From CAYGZQ01 sp964354375 [NCBI: uncultured Planctomycetota bacterium] (GTDB lineage Bacteria > JAJVIF01 > JAPKYR01): DNA of 41,690 nucleotides. The notes under the pieces are model-generated. The model did not search any database and was not told the DNA's origin. It was given only the letters and a program-made list of their open reading frames with translations. Below are positions 15,884 through 24,467 of the stretch, piece by piece (position 1 is the first letter of the stretch; the number at the start of each line of letters is the position of its first letter). The position numbers and the translations under genes were made by a program. The stretch is taken from assembly GCA_964354375.1 (NCBI GenBank), contig CAYGZQ010000035.1, positions 1-41,690 on the forward strand, given 5' to 3'.

Positions 15884-16882
15884 TCAACTCGAAATCGAGA
15901 ACTCGGTCACGCCGATGCTCTCCTCCTCGACAAACTGGATCACGCCCTTGTCATCTTCCTTCTTTACATTTCTTATTCTGACCGAGTTCAGGGATATCTC
16001 ATCTACAACGAACGTGATGTCCTGCAGGGTGCCCACTTCGTCTCCCACCTTGACAATCTTCTCGCCGGTCGGAAGAGTAAGGATCGCGAGGTAGTCGCCG
16101 GCTTCGCCCATGACGCCCTTCAGTTTGATGGCGTCGGCCACCTGCTGGGCGGTGATCCTGGGGCGGGTAGTCTCCGGTGTCGTCGAAACCACAGGCGGAA
16201 ACGGAGGCATCGCATGTCCCGCGCCCGCGGGCTGCGAGGTCCTTACGCCCACGGGATCGAAGGGGCTGTATCGCGTGGAAGTCGATTTCCAGGGCAGCTG
16301 GGAATCCGGCAACTGCGCGTAGTTTTCAGGCGGGCTCACCATGATCTTGAACCTCAGGATGATCGGCATCAGAGCGTTGGTGATCTGCTCACTGCCCCCA
16401 ACATCGGTCAAACTGAGCAAGCCCTGCCTGATCTCCTCGTTAGTCAGGTCGATGAGCTTCTTGCCGCCGATCCCTTCGGTCGATATGGAATAGCTCGCAG
16501 CCGATGGAGGCGCGGCGGCATCTGCCTCGCCGCCGGCTTGAGCGGACTCCCCGATCGGCTCGCCGATGGAGGGGGCCGCTTCGCCTTCGGCAGGAGTCCC
16601 GGTCTGGGGGGTTGAGGCCTGTGGGGTCTCGCCCGACTCGGTCGCGGCTTCAGCCTGGGACAGGTCGGCATTGTGTTCAGCGGCAGCGCCGGTCACCTGC
16701 TCAGTCACGGCCTCGCCCACTTTCCCGACATTCACCTGGGCCTGGGCCGGACTCATTCTCAACAGATCGGTATGAAACAGCACGAGGTAGCTGATCACTA
16801 TCAAAGCTGCGATGGCGAGGTAGGGCCACAGTCGGCTCACCTTGCCATGGAAATCATTCGTGTTCTGCGGGAGCTTGTTCAT
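15884..16882 (-). CDS. pilP: PilP-like alignment-complex protein
   Basis: The 332-aa protein has one N-terminal membrane segment (about 19-37). A long disordered Ala/Glu/Pro-rich linker (50-145) and a C-terminal beta domain at about 245-310 (IKLKGVMGEAGDYLAIL, KVGDEVGTL) follow. That domain is the PilP/GspC homology region that touches PilQ. Standard PilP is a short lipoprotein; this one is longer and is anchored by a helix and not a lipid, which resembles GspC in layout. It follows pilO and precedes pilQ, the usual order. GAAGGGTG precedes the ATG. The 118-base gap between it and pilQ holds a small CCGGGTTAATCCGG hairpin. Confidence 0.8.
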   Translation of the reverse strand: MNKLPQNTNDFHGKVSRLWPYLAIAALIVISYLVLFHTDLLRMSPAQAQVNVGKVGEAVTEQVTGAAAEHNADLSQAEAATESGETPQASTPQTGTPAEGEAAPSIGEPIGESAQAGGEADAAAPPSAASYSISTEGIGGKKLIDLTNEEIRQGLLSLTDVGGSEQITNALMPIILRFKIMVSPPENYAQLPDSQLPWKSTSTRYSPFDPVGVRTSQPAGAGHAMPPFPPVVSTTPETTRPRITAQQVADAIKLKGVMGEAGDYLAILTLPTGEKIVKVGDEVGTLQDITFVVDEISLNSVRIRNVKKEDDKGVIQFVEEESIGVTEFSISS

Positions 16883-16912
16883 GTACTATTCACCCTTCAT
16901 CGTGAAGGTACT

Positions 16913-17779
16913 CTACTGCTGCCCCGCGGGGGGTCCGGGCTGAGATTCGACGGGCTTCTCCTCGGCTCCCTCTTCCCCGCCGGTCTCTCCGCCGTCGGCA
17001 ACCCTCTTGTTGAGCGCCAGCCACAGCGGAGGCGGCGTGTTGGCATCGCCATACGTAAACAGGTTGAAACTCGCGGAATACTGCCGCGTCTGGCCGAACC
17101 CAATGCCCTGGGGAGCCATCTGGAAATTCACCAGGGCGGTGTGCGGCCGCATATTGAATATCTCGTAAGTGAACTTCTTGATGTCCATGTACGAGCCACG
17201 GACAGTCAAGCTGAACGTATGCGCCTCTATCCCGCCCGCTATGACTTTGAAATTCTCCGCTTTGGTCGACAGCTTCTCATAGAACTGGAAACTGACGAGC
17301 ATGTTATTCATCTGGTCCTTGTTGTTCCTGAAATAGTCGAGCGCATCGACGATCTTGTCGAGATCCTTCTGGAGGGCTGTGATATCGGATGAGAAGGCCT
17401 CTTCGAAACTCGCGCCCGCGGTGGCGGCCCTCGATCCGCCGATCGCGATGCCGTCGGTCTCAAGATGGTTCTCGGCCAGCATCTCGTGGATTTTCCTCAG
17501 GTAAGTCGTCAGAACGAACTCATCTGCGTCCGGGATGAGATTCCGGATCATCTGCATGTCCTGGTACTGCACCTGGCGGATGTTCGGAAGATCGCTGTTG
17601 TATTGCAGCAGCTTGTTGACCTGTTCCTCGATCTTCTCCTGTGTCGCCTTCTCCCTCATCCATTTCCTCTTCGCCCTCATGTAAGTACGATGCCCTATCA
17701 TGAAATAGGCAAGCAACAGGACGAAGCAGATGACAATCACAACTCCGATCTTGACGGCTATTTTCGCGTATGGATTCAC
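16913..17779 (-). CDS. pilO: PilO, inner-membrane alignment protein
   Basis: The 288-aa protein has one N-terminal membrane helix (about 9-28), a coiled-coil stretch (35-60, RAKRKWMREKATQEKIEEQV) and a ferredoxin-like core with QVQYQDMQMI and a C-terminal beta segment. It ends in a Pro/Gly/Glu tail. PilO pairs with PilN in the periplasm as part of the PilMNOP complex. The start is a GTG at 17779, with GGAGGT upstream at about 11 bases. It lies 38 bases after pilN. Assignment rests on the helix, the coiled coil and the place between pilN and pilP. Confidence 0.85.
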   Translation of the reverse strand: MNPYAKIAVKIGVVIVICFVLLLAYFMIGHRTYMRAKRKWMREKATQEKIEEQVNKLLQYNSDLPNIRQVQYQDMQMIRNLIPDADEFVLTTYLRKIHEMLAENHLETDGIAIGGSRAATAGASFEEAFSSDITALQKDLDKIVDALDYFRNNKDQMNNMLVSFQFYEKLSTKAENFKVIAGGIEAHTFSLTVRGSYMDIKKFTYEIFNMRPHTALVNFQMAPQGIGFGQTRQYSASFNLFTYGDANTPPPLWLALNKRVADGGETGGEEGAEEKPVESQPGPPAGQQ

Positions 17780-17816
17780 AGGCGACTCTTACCTCCAGGT
17801 CCAGGTCCGGTTGGTC

Positions 17817-18416
17817 TCATTTCTCCGTCTCCTGCGGGAACTTGACCTCCATCTTGATCTCGAATGTGGCGGCAGGCGCTCCGGCCGCCAGGGTCCGTCT
17901 GTAGCCCCCCATCCTCAAGTTCTTGAATCGAGTCGGATGTTCGGCGGTTCCCTTCAGGCTGTCGTATGTCACCAAGGGGCCATTGAACCCGTATCCCCTC
18001 GAAAGAAAACTCACCGTAACTTCCGGCCATTTCGTGGGCTTCCCACCCCGGAAGCTGACGCTCTGAACCCATGTATCTTCGGGCAGGTCGTTTTCTATTT
18101 CGTTGTAGATCGCCCAGTAGTCGGGGGCCTGCAGGACAATTCTCGGAATGACGGCGAGGTAGCTGCGAATGAACCTCGCATTCGCCTGGATCTTAAGGAA
18201 CTCCTCGGCCTCGACCTGGTGCTGCTTGTTGCGCTCTCCGATCGTCTCAGCCTGGCGCTTGATGTTCTTCACCGTGCGATCGTCAGCCTGGATCTGGAAC
18301 CATATAAACAGCACCGTGGCGATGATAAGGACAGCCGCGAAGATCGGGAACGCCTTGAACTCAGGCTCCGGTAAGAATTCCTCCGGGAGGAGATTGATCA
18401 GCCTATCTTTATCCAA
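17817..18416 (-). CDS. pilN: PilN, inner-membrane alignment protein
   Basis: The 199-aa protein carries INLLP at 7-11, the short N-terminal motif with which PilN docks to PilM. A membrane helix (about 24-42), a coiled-coil region and a periplasmic ferredoxin-like domain follow. It starts with TTG at 18416, inside the last codons of pilM (8-base overlap), after GAGGGGG. This implies translational coupling, giving equal amounts of PilM and PilN. Confidence 0.9.
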   Translation of the reverse strand: MDKDRLINLLPEEFLPEPEFKAFPIFAAVLIIATVLFIWFQIQADDRTVKNIKRQAETIGERNKQHQVEAEEFLKIQANARFIRSYLAVIPRIVLQAPDYWAIYNEIENDLPEDTWVQSVSFRGGKPTKWPEVTVSFLSRGYGFNGPLVTYDSLKGTAEHPTRFKNLRMGGYRRTLAAGAPAATFEIKMEVKFPQETEK

Positions 18417-19614
18417 ACTGATGTATCCCCCTCAGAGCCAGGCCCACGGCGCAACTGAAATCCGGGGCGAAATAGCGTACTAGGTCTTCACGAATGCCCG
18501 CCTCCGCAAGCTTCAATCCCGAAAGCGGGTCGCCCTTCACTACCGGGATCCCGAGCTTATCCGACATGGACCGCACGAACTTGTCGCCATAGGGGAAATA
18601 CCCGTCCAGAACGGCGAAACTGATCTCGGTCCGCTCTTTACCGTAGGACTGCCCGTAACGAATGGTGTTGAGGGTCTCGTCCACAAGCTCCGTCATCAAG
18701 GGATTCAACCTGGCGAGCTCGTCCATCTCCTCGATGCTGTCCTGGGCCAGGGCCTCGTCGCTGACGGTCATCTCAGCGGAGAACGGATCCTCGCCGAACG
18801 CACCGAACTCCAGGTCTTCCTCGCTTCTCTGCTCTATTCCCAGGCCCTCTTCGTCGGGCCTCGTCCGCGCTCTTCCCCTGCCGAGCTCGTCGGCAAGCCC
18901 CGCATCAAACAAGTGCTTCTGTCCGAGGGCATCGACAAAGCCGATAGACCCGATCGGGATCGAGCGGATGATTCGGACTTCATGGTCAAAAACGATGGTG
19001 AGGTCGGTGCACTTGTCGTTGACGGTGATGAGGATGAACTCGCCGCCACGCTCGTAGATCGAGCGCGACCTTCTCTCGGCCCTGAGCGCCGCGACAGGGG
19101 TCAGGTCCAGGGCAACCGGCCTCAGACCGGCCTCCAGAAGGGCCTCCACGAGAAGACCGAGGGGCGCTTTCGGAGTGGACAGTATCAACGCCTCGACCTT
19201 CTCGGTGTTGTCGTCCTTGTCCACGAAAGTCCTCAGGATTGCGTAGTCAAGGACATTGTCGCCGGTGCCCGAGGGGAGGCTGGCTTCGGATTCGAAGATA
19301 ATGGCCTTCCTGAGCTCCTTGATAGGCATGTTGGGGACGGTGATATTGCGGGACAGAACATCCGCGTGGTCCACTGCGGCCAAAGCGACCCTGGTCTTGA
19401 TACGGTTGCTCTGGAGCATTCTGATAAGCGCGGAAGCAAGGGCGGAGGGGTTCTCGAGGCGATTCCCCACGTAGGCCTCCGGCGGCGTCTCGTCCCACAG
19501 CAGGTTCGTCACGGAAGGCTCGCGCCCTCGCTCCATCTCCACAAGCCTGATCTGGGCGGGACCGACATGGATGCCCAGAGCGCGCTTCGGTACGATGTTA
19601 AATAGCGGTGCCAA
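18409..19614 (-). CDS. pilM: PilM, cytoplasmic actin-like T4P protein
   Basis: The 401-aa protein has the actin-like ATPase fold of PilM (ALGIHVGPAQIRLVEM near the N-terminus, then ITVNDKCTDLTIVFD and a C-terminal FAPDFSCAVGLALRG). It binds PilN and links the base of the pilus to the alignment complex. I chose a TTG start at 19614, preceded by AAAGAGGA at suitable spacing. The frame extends to a TTG at 19680, but that falls in the T-tract of the upstream terminator. Compared with typical PilM (~350 aa) it has an acidic insert of about 50 residues near 240-300 (EEGLGIEQRSEEDLE). Confidence 0.92.
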   Translation of the reverse strand: MAPLFNIVPKRALGIHVGPAQIRLVEMERGREPSVTNLLWDETPPEAYVGNRLENPSALASALIRMLQSNRIKTRVALAAVDHADVLSRNITVPNMPIKELRKAIIFESEASLPSGTGDNVLDYAILRTFVDKDDNTEKVEALILSTPKAPLGLLVEALLEAGLRPVALDLTPVAALRAERRSRSIYERGGEFILITVNDKCTDLTIVFDHEVRIIRSIPIGSIGFVDALGQKHLFDAGLADELGRGRARTRPDEEGLGIEQRSEEDLEFGAFGEDPFSAEMTVSDEALAQDSIEEMDELARLNPLMTELVDETLNTIRYGQSYGKERTEISFAVLDGYFPYGDKFVRSMSDKLGIPVVKGDPLSGLKLAEAGIREDLVRYFAPDFSCAVGLALRGIHQFG

Positions 19615-19680
19615 TTGGCTGTCCTCTTTACAGTATCTTGTCGGCTCACCAGACTCGGGAATCCGCCGGGTTCGCAGCAA

Positions 19681-19712
19681 AAATAAAAAGCTTTACCCCG
19701 TGCTGGGGTAAA
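19681..19712 (-). terminator. Rho-independent terminator of the pilin array
   Basis: TTTACCCC and GGGGTAAA (19692-19699 and 19705-19712) make an 8-bp stem with a 5-base loop. On the minus strand GCTTTTTATTTTT follows. It lies between the last pilin gene (stop at 19922) and pilM, so the pilin array and the pilMNOPQ block are probably separate transcripts. The rest of 19713-19921 shows no gene or recognisable signal. Confidence 0.8.
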
Positions 19713-19921
19713 ACGCCTCCGCGGCTATCCAAACGGCTCCCCCGGTCCGAAAAACAATACTATGTAAAGGAATACAAGTCAAGCAGACTTCCGGCGTGTG
19801 GAAGCGCCCGCAGGCGCAGTGAAAGGCTGTTACGAAGCGGCATGCGGGCAATCCCTCCTGTGTCGTGACGCACGCATAAGCCCTGTTATCTGCCCTCATC
19901 TCCACGGTCGGTTCTGTCCCC

Positions 19922-20527
19922 TTATTCCGCCTCTTCCCGATGGAAAACGAAGAGGTCAAAGGTCCGGTAGTTGTCGCCCTCGCGACCCCGTCTCGCCCTC
20001 ACCGCCACCCATCCGCTGGGCGGGCTGTTCCCGATCGCCAGCGCATCCCTCTGGAAATTATATGGATGAAAGACGATAAAGTACGAGTTGGCGACCGAGG
20101 TGGTCGGGTCGGCGGGATTGTATGCCGGTATCTCGACTGCATAGTCCTGCGTGATGCCATATATATACTGAGTCTCGGGGTCGTAAACGTATTTCTTGTA
20201 CGACCTCGGGATGAACTCTTCCTTAATTAGATCGTCAACTATCTGGTCCGGTGAAGAGAATCTCTGTCCCGGACCCCACTGCGGATACGATCTGTTTTCG
20301 TAGCGATACATCTCGTATCCAGTCGCCAGCACGTTCAGTGCCGACAGCGCATTGGTCTCCACCGACTGGGACCGGACCCGGCTCATCAGGGCGAAAGACA
20401 TGGCCGCCAGGATCGAGATGATACCGCAGACGACCATGAGCTCAAGCATCGTGTAGCCCCTGGCCCGGCGATCCCACGGTGTCTGAATCAAAATTAATAT
20501 CCTGCTATTTGTCCGGTTTTGTTCCAT
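19922..20527 (-). CDS. Pilin-like protein 12 (201 aa)
   Basis: A class III signal peptide is present: cleavage would fall at G24|YTMLELMVV, leaving Tyr+1 and Glu+5 (Glu29). A hydrophobic helix follows, then a globular pilin domain with residues such as YRYENRSYPQWGPG. It is the last gene of the array and one of the longest of the small pilins. The leader is unusually long (24 residues). It ends RTFDLFVFHREEAE, a variant of the C-terminal strand seen in its paralogues. It starts 6 bases after the previous stop, with no strong ribosome site, which points to coupling. Confidence 0.85.
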   Translation of the reverse strand: MEQNRTNSRILILIQTPWDRRARGYTMLELMVVCGIISILAAMSFALMSRVRSQSVETNALSALNVLATGYEMYRYENRSYPQWGPGQRFSSPDQIVDDLIKEEFIPRSYKKYVYDPETQYIYGITQDYAVEIPAYNPADPTTSVANSYFIVFHPYNFQRDALAIGNSPPSGWVAVRARRGREGDNYRTFDLFVFHREEAE

Positions 20528-20533
20528 TACCGA

Positions 20534-21118
20534 CTAGTCCGCGAAGGAATAGATGTCAATGCTGTAAAGACCCATCCCGCGCATCTTGTAAGGCACGGGA
20601 CTCGGGTAGTTGCTGAAGAACCTCTGCCCCCGGATTATAACCAGGCCGCGGGTTGCGACGCTGTCCGGGTACGGGATCAATCCTATCGCGTAGGTGTTTC
20701 TGGCGCCGCCCCCGGTCATCGCCCCGTAGTCGGCAGGGAATATCGAAAGCCTGTAGCCTCTCGCGAGAAGGTCCCTGCGATCATGCGGGTAGCCCGAGTA
20801 CTGCCCGGGCACCAGGCCCATCCCCGTCAGATCGTCCCATATCTCCTCGGCGTTCTTGTATTTGATGTCGTCCGCCATCTGCCCGTCGGATCGGAAGTTG
20901 GGGTACATATGCCCGTTCTGAGCCCAGTAATTCTCGTATGCAAGGGCCATCATTCTCAGCGCCCGCAAGGCATCCGCCTCGTGGATCTTCTCTCGGCTGC
21001 GACGCACGAGCGCAATCGGCATCGTGGCAAGAATCACTATAAGCGCGCAGACAATCAGCATCTCTATGAGAGAGTAACCCTTATCAGTGCGGTGAGTATT
21101 CCGATCGCGAGTAGGCAT
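20534..21118 (-). CDS. Pilin-like protein 11 (194 aa)
   Basis: The prepilin peptidase site is DKG|YSLIEM (Gly14, Tyr+1, Glu19 as +5), and a hydrophobic helix follows. The central domain contains NYWAQNGHMYPNF, like the conserved Tyr-rich segment after the helix in the paralogues. The C-terminus (GLYSIDIYSFAD) keeps the terminal strand but not the DG turn. I used the ATG at 21118, preceded by AAAGG; a GTG at 21136 in the same frame is possible. It is 19 bases after the previous pilin stop. Confidence 0.8.
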   Translation of the reverse strand: MPTRDRNTHRTDKGYSLIEMLIVCALIVILATMPIALVRRSREKIHEADALRALRMMALAYENYWAQNGHMYPNFRSDGQMADDIKYKNAEEIWDDLTGMGLVPGQYSGYPHDRRDLLARGYRLSIFPADYGAMTGGGARNTYAIGLIPYPDSVATRGLVIIRGQRFFSNYPSPVPYKMRGMGLYSIDIYSFAD

Positions 21119-21137
21119 GTCGGCCTTTGGGTCCACC

Positions 21138-21575
21138 TTACCTTACCGGCTGGAAATCGATGTACAGCGGGATCGCGTCGTCCATGATCACGAACGTGTT
21201 CAGTCTCAGCGACTGGTCAGTGGGCCATGCGAACACCGTGTACCGCTGGTTGGAGTTGTGGGTCACGAACGAAAGGGAGTAGTTCTGGATAAAGAAATGC
21301 TTCCTCGCCCATCCGGAATAAGCGGACGGCAGGTAATCGTCCAGTTTCGTCCAACTGTCGGTGTAGGCGAAGTTATCGCGATAGTGCATCTCCTCGGCGT
21401 CCGTGAGGCTCCTGAGGGACTTCACGCACGCAGCTTCCAGGGCGCTCCTGCGGGAGCCCGCCAGTGACGGGATCGCTATGGCGGCGAGTATGCCAATGAT
21501 GCTCGCCACCACGAGGACCTCGATCAGGGTGAACCCCCGTGATTTCTCTTCGCCGGGCTTAAGCGACTTGTTCAT
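21138..21575 (-). CDS. Pilin-like protein 10 (145 aa), shortest of the array
   Basis: The cleavage site is SRG|FTLIEV (Gly14), a near-canonical type IVa pilin start, followed by a hydrophobic helix with IPSL. The domain has the array pattern NYSLSF, then YTVFAWP, then NTFVIMDD. At 145 aa this is close to a classical PilA/PilE major pilin, and it is among the candidates for the main subunit. No pair of Cys residues for a disulfide loop is seen. GGAGG lies 10 bases before the ATG. The next gene upstream is 96 bases away, the widest gap in the array. Confidence 0.85.
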   Translation of the reverse strand: MNKSLKPGEEKSRGFTLIEVLVVASIIGILAAIAIPSLAGSRRSALEAACVKSLRSLTDAEEMHYRDNFAYTDSWTKLDDYLPSAYSGWARKHFFIQNYSLSFVTHNSNQRYTVFAWPTDQSLRLNTFVIMDDAIPLYIDFQPVR

Positions 21576-21671
21576 CTTCTTCTGCCTCCGCGCCCGGCTG
21601 CATCCGCCGGGGCCATCGGGTTGTCATCTACGCCAATCCTTCTCCGCACGTCCCCCCCGACACAAACAGCT

Positions 21672-22175
21672 CTACGGCACAAAGACCAGGTACGAGAAAA
21701 ACGAACCATGGTCGTGCGAATTCAATATGCTTCCGTCGCAGGTAACGGCATAGGTCCTCAGATGCCAGATCGAGACCTCTCTCGGGTACGCAATCGCGGT
21801 GAAGCATTGCGACCCGTGAGTCACGGCGATCCTGATGGAATACAGGTTCGCGATCGGGGTATCCACGGGATTATTCATGTCGTCCACTTTCTCGTACCCT
21901 GGATCGATCAGGTCGCGCTCGTGGACCATCTCGTTCCAGGTCCCGTATACCCTGTAACGCTGATAGTAGATAGCCTCGTTCTCGGCAACGTTTTTCATGG
22001 CGGCGATCGCCCTTGTCTCAAAGGCAATGCGCCTGCCGCCGCGCATACTCACGACCGCCATCGTCGACAAAAGACCGATAATCGCGGCCACAGTGAGGAC
22101 TTCCACCAGCGTGAACCCCAGCTCTCTCAACGGGGTTCGGTCTTTCAGTTCGCTATTGTCTTCCGACCTCGGCAT
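21672..22175 (-). CDS. Pilin-like protein 9 (167 aa)
   Basis: Cleavage is expected at ELG|FTLVEV (Gly20, Phe+1, Glu+5). The helix is followed by YYQRYRVYGTW and a pilin domain with YSIRIAVT and CFTAIAYP. HLRTYAVTCDGSILN is its copy of the C-terminal turn shared by the array. Its two Cys residues (in SQCF and VTCD) could form a disulfide, a feature of many pilins, and this is unusual for this set. GGAAGGAT precedes the ATG. Confidence 0.85.
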   Translation of the reverse strand: MPRSEDNSELKDRTPLRELGFTLVEVLTVAAIIGLLSTMAVVSMRGGRRIAFETRAIAAMKNVAENEAIYYQRYRVYGTWNEMVHERDLIDPGYEKVDDMNNPVDTPIANLYSIRIAVTHGSQCFTAIAYPREVSIWHLRTYAVTCDGSILNSHDHGSFFSYLVFVP

Positions 22176-22204
22176 CGCTGTTTATCCTTCCCGCCCAAAT
22201 GCGC

Positions 22205-22690
22205 TCAGTACGGCGACCAGCGCGTCATGGACCTGACGACCTCTACGCCCCCGGAGTCCGTGATCACGAAGGTCTTCAGGTTATTGTCTATCGGTATCGC
22301 ATACACCGTGTAGTTCATGACGGAGAAGTTCCTGATCGGCGGCCGGGGTCCTCCGCCCCCGGTATGCACCCATCTGAGCGAGTAATTCTTGACGAACACG
22401 TTCATCCCGTCGTTGACGGAATACGACCTGGGCAGGTAGGTGCGCGCGAGAGCGCTGAATCCCATCGCATAGCGACCGTTGTCAATCAGGTACATCTCCT
22501 CGGCGCTCGCGATAGCCTTGAGGCCTGTGGCGGCGCCGGACTCCATCGTCTTGTACCGCGCCCGCGACATGCTCGCTATCGCCAGGGTGGAGAGGATGGC
22601 AATCAGCGTGGCCACCAGGACCATCTCTATCAGCGTGAAGCCTTCCTCGGCTCTTTTCTTTTGTTTTCTTCGGTCTTTCATCAGGTTCAT
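22205..22690 (-). CDS. Pilin-like protein 8 (161 aa)
   Basis: The leader is short and basic (KDRRKQKKR), with cleavage at EEG|FTLIEM (Gly17). The helix and a YLIDNGRYAMGF segment follow. The domain shows NYSLRWV, NYTVYAIP and NLKTFVITDSG, the array consensus. CAGGTAAGAAA lies just before the ATG. The gap to the next upstream pilin gene is 68 bases, without a visible terminator. Confidence 0.85.
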   Translation of the reverse strand: MNLMKDRRKQKKRAEEGFTLIEMVLVATLIAILSTLAIASMSRARYKTMESGAATGLKAIASAEEMYLIDNGRYAMGFSALARTYLPRSYSVNDGMNVFVKNYSLRWVHTGGGGPRPPIRNFSVMNYTVYAIPIDNNLKTFVITDSGGVEVVRSMTRWSPY

Positions 22691-22758
22691 TTTCTTACCT
22701 GCCCGTGACAGCCTCGATTCAGGTCTTTATATCTCTTTATATCAATGTCGGCGCGCTT

Positions 22759-23259
22759 CTATAGCGGTCGCCACTGCGAGACTCCCTGCGAATAACGCCT
22801 GCCCTCGACAGTTCCCCGGTCTGTGACTCTCAATTCCAGCCAGTCGCTGATCTGGTAGTTGTGACGATAAATGCCCTTGGCGCGTATCGAGTATCTCTGC
22901 GGATTCAGCGCATTGACGTACCAGAAGCACGTGAACCCCTGGACGAAGGCGATCGAACGCTCCTTGATGGGCGAATCCGACAGCACGTAGCCGGGACTGA
23001 TGTACGTGGGCTGGAGATCCTGAAACCTAAGCGCGTAGTAACCCTTGTCGTTGTAGTGGGCTTCCATTGCCGACGCGAGCGCTTTCATCGCGTGCATACC
23101 CTGGGTCTCGAGCGCTCTCTGCCTGGCCTTGCGGTACGATGCGAATGCGAACGTGGCGATCAGGGCAATGATCAGCGCCACGGTCAGCACCTCGACCAGC
23201 GTGAAGCCGTGCTGCCTCTTTTTCTCTTCGTCTTTCCGGTTCATTTCGTTTTCAACCAT
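22759..23259 (-). CDS. Pilin-like protein 7 (166 aa)
   Basis: The cleavage site is QHG|FTLVEV (Gly18), after a charged leader (NRKDEEKKR). The helix has IPS-free hydrophobic character, then YNDKGYYALRFQDL. The array motifs are present as CFWYVN, then RYSIRAKG and WLELRVTDRGTV. I used the ATG at 23259, with CAGGTG 7 bases before it. A GTG at 23268 is an alternative and would add three residues. Confidence 0.82.
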   Translation of the reverse strand: MVENEMNRKDEEKKRQHGFTLVEVLTVALIIALIATFAFASYRKARQRALETQGMHAMKALASAMEAHYNDKGYYALRFQDLQPTYISPGYVLSDSPIKERSIAFVQGFTCFWYVNALNPQRYSIRAKGIYRHNYQISDWLELRVTDRGTVEGRRYSQGVSQWRPL

Positions 23260-23320
23260 ATCGGACACCTGCCGGGTCCCGCCGCTTGAGAACGTCTTTT
23301 CCGTCCAGGCCGAGCCGACG

Positions 23321-23839
23321 CTACCTGGGCACCCAGTGAACCCCGTCCCGTGTCTGCTCTATCGTCCCGTCCTCGAAAATCCTGAACGTGTGAAGGTTCA
23401 GAGAGTTCCCGGAGTCCGGGAAGGCTACGTAACCGAAACCATACGTGTAGTCCTTGAACGTATCGCGCACAAAGAAGTGCAGGGAATAGTGCTTGGCCAT
23501 GCGCTCACGATCGGTTGTCCCGTGCTTTCGCCAGTGGCTGTTCACGAACTCTCTCTGCCTGAGACCCTCGAACGAGGTGAAATGCCGGTAGACGCCCCGG
23601 TATGCGAGCTCCGCAGTTCCCAGAGCGTTCAGGGCTTTGAGCGCGCCCGTCTCATAAGCCGAACGCTTCACACCGCTCAGCTGGGGGATGGCCATAGCCA
23701 CGATGATCGTGATTATGGACACCACAAGGAGTATCTCCAGCAGCGTGAAGCCGCGGCCCTTCTCCTTCTCTTCCGGCTCTTCCGCCGGGTTTCTGTTTTC
23801 CATATCCTCTTGCATGGCGTCGCTCCGCATATTTTCCAT
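23321..23839 (-). CDS. Pilin-like protein 6 (172 aa)
   Basis: It has the longest leader of the array, 30 residues and strongly acidic (AEEPEEKEKG), ahead of GRG|FTLLEI. Such long leaders are seen in some minor or type IVb-like pilins. The mature part has a hydrophobic helix, YRGVYRHFTSF, HYSLHFF and LHTFRIFEDGTIEQ. The ATG at 23839 follows GGAG; an ATG at residue 13 (23803) is possible and would give a more usual leader. Confidence 0.8.
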   Translation of the reverse strand: MENMRSDAMQEDMENRNPAEEPEEKEKGRGFTLLEILLVVSIITIIVAMAIPQLSGVKRSAYETGALKALNALGTAELAYRGVYRHFTSFEGLRQREFVNSHWRKHGTTDRERMAKHYSLHFFVRDTFKDYTYGFGYVAFPDSGNSLNLHTFRIFEDGTIEQTRDGVHWVPR

Positions 23840-23899
23840 TAAAATAACTCCGACCTGTCCCTGCTCGACCCCGCGCGCATATCAAAAGGTAAAAGGTTT

Positions 23900-24430
23900 C
23901 TAGTAAGGCGTCAGACGATTGTCCCTGGTAATCACGCCGCCCGGGTCCATGTAGAATGTGCTCAGACCAAGATGATTCTGAATCGGCACGGCCATAAGCA
24001 CGTAGTTGTGGCTTCCCCAGCGCTCGGTCGTGGTGGTGCCGCCGAAACCGCCGAAACCGCCGCTCGTGTCCCCGCCCCCGGCACCAGAAGGCGGGACCCC
24101 GTACGCGAACAGCCTGTAACCCCTTATGAACTGGTTCTCCGAGTGACGGATATAGTAGGCCTCAGGCAGGAATCTGTCGATCTCGCGGAAAAAGAGCCTT
24201 GAGGGCTCGGTAGTATGGACAGGATAGAAGCCCATTTCTCTATAATACATCTCGAACGCTTCCTGGATGACTTTGAGGCCCTTTACCGCCCCGGCTTCCA
24301 GGACCACCTTCTCAACCTTGCGCGACGCGGGTATCGCGAGCACAACCAGGATGGCGATGATTCCGACGACCGTCAGAACCTCCAGGAGAGTAAACCCGCG
24401 CTGCTTTGTCCTTTTCATTTCCATACACAT
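23900..24430 (-). CDS. Pilin-like protein 5 (176 aa) with a Gly-rich loop
   Basis: The leader is short, with cleavage at QRG|FTLLEV (Gly12). The helix contains IPASRK. After YYREMGFYPVHT comes a Gly/Thr-rich insert (PPSGAGGGDTSGGFGGF) between YRLFAYG and NYVLMAVP. The insert sits where a loop joins two strands and may be exposed on the pilus. The C-terminal motif is GLSTFYMDPGGVI. An alternative ATG at 24424 is better spaced from AAGGG. Confidence 0.83.
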   Translation of the reverse strand: MCMEMKRTKQRGFTLLEVLTVVGIIAILVVLAIPASRKVEKVVLEAGAVKGLKVIQEAFEMYYREMGFYPVHTTEPSRLFFREIDRFLPEAYYIRHSENQFIRGYRLFAYGVPPSGAGGGDTSGGFGGFGGTTTTERWGSHNYVLMAVPIQNHLGLSTFYMDPGGVITRDNRLTPY

Positions 24431-24467
24431 CAGCCCTTAGTCCGCTGAAAACTGTCGTGCAGCAAAG

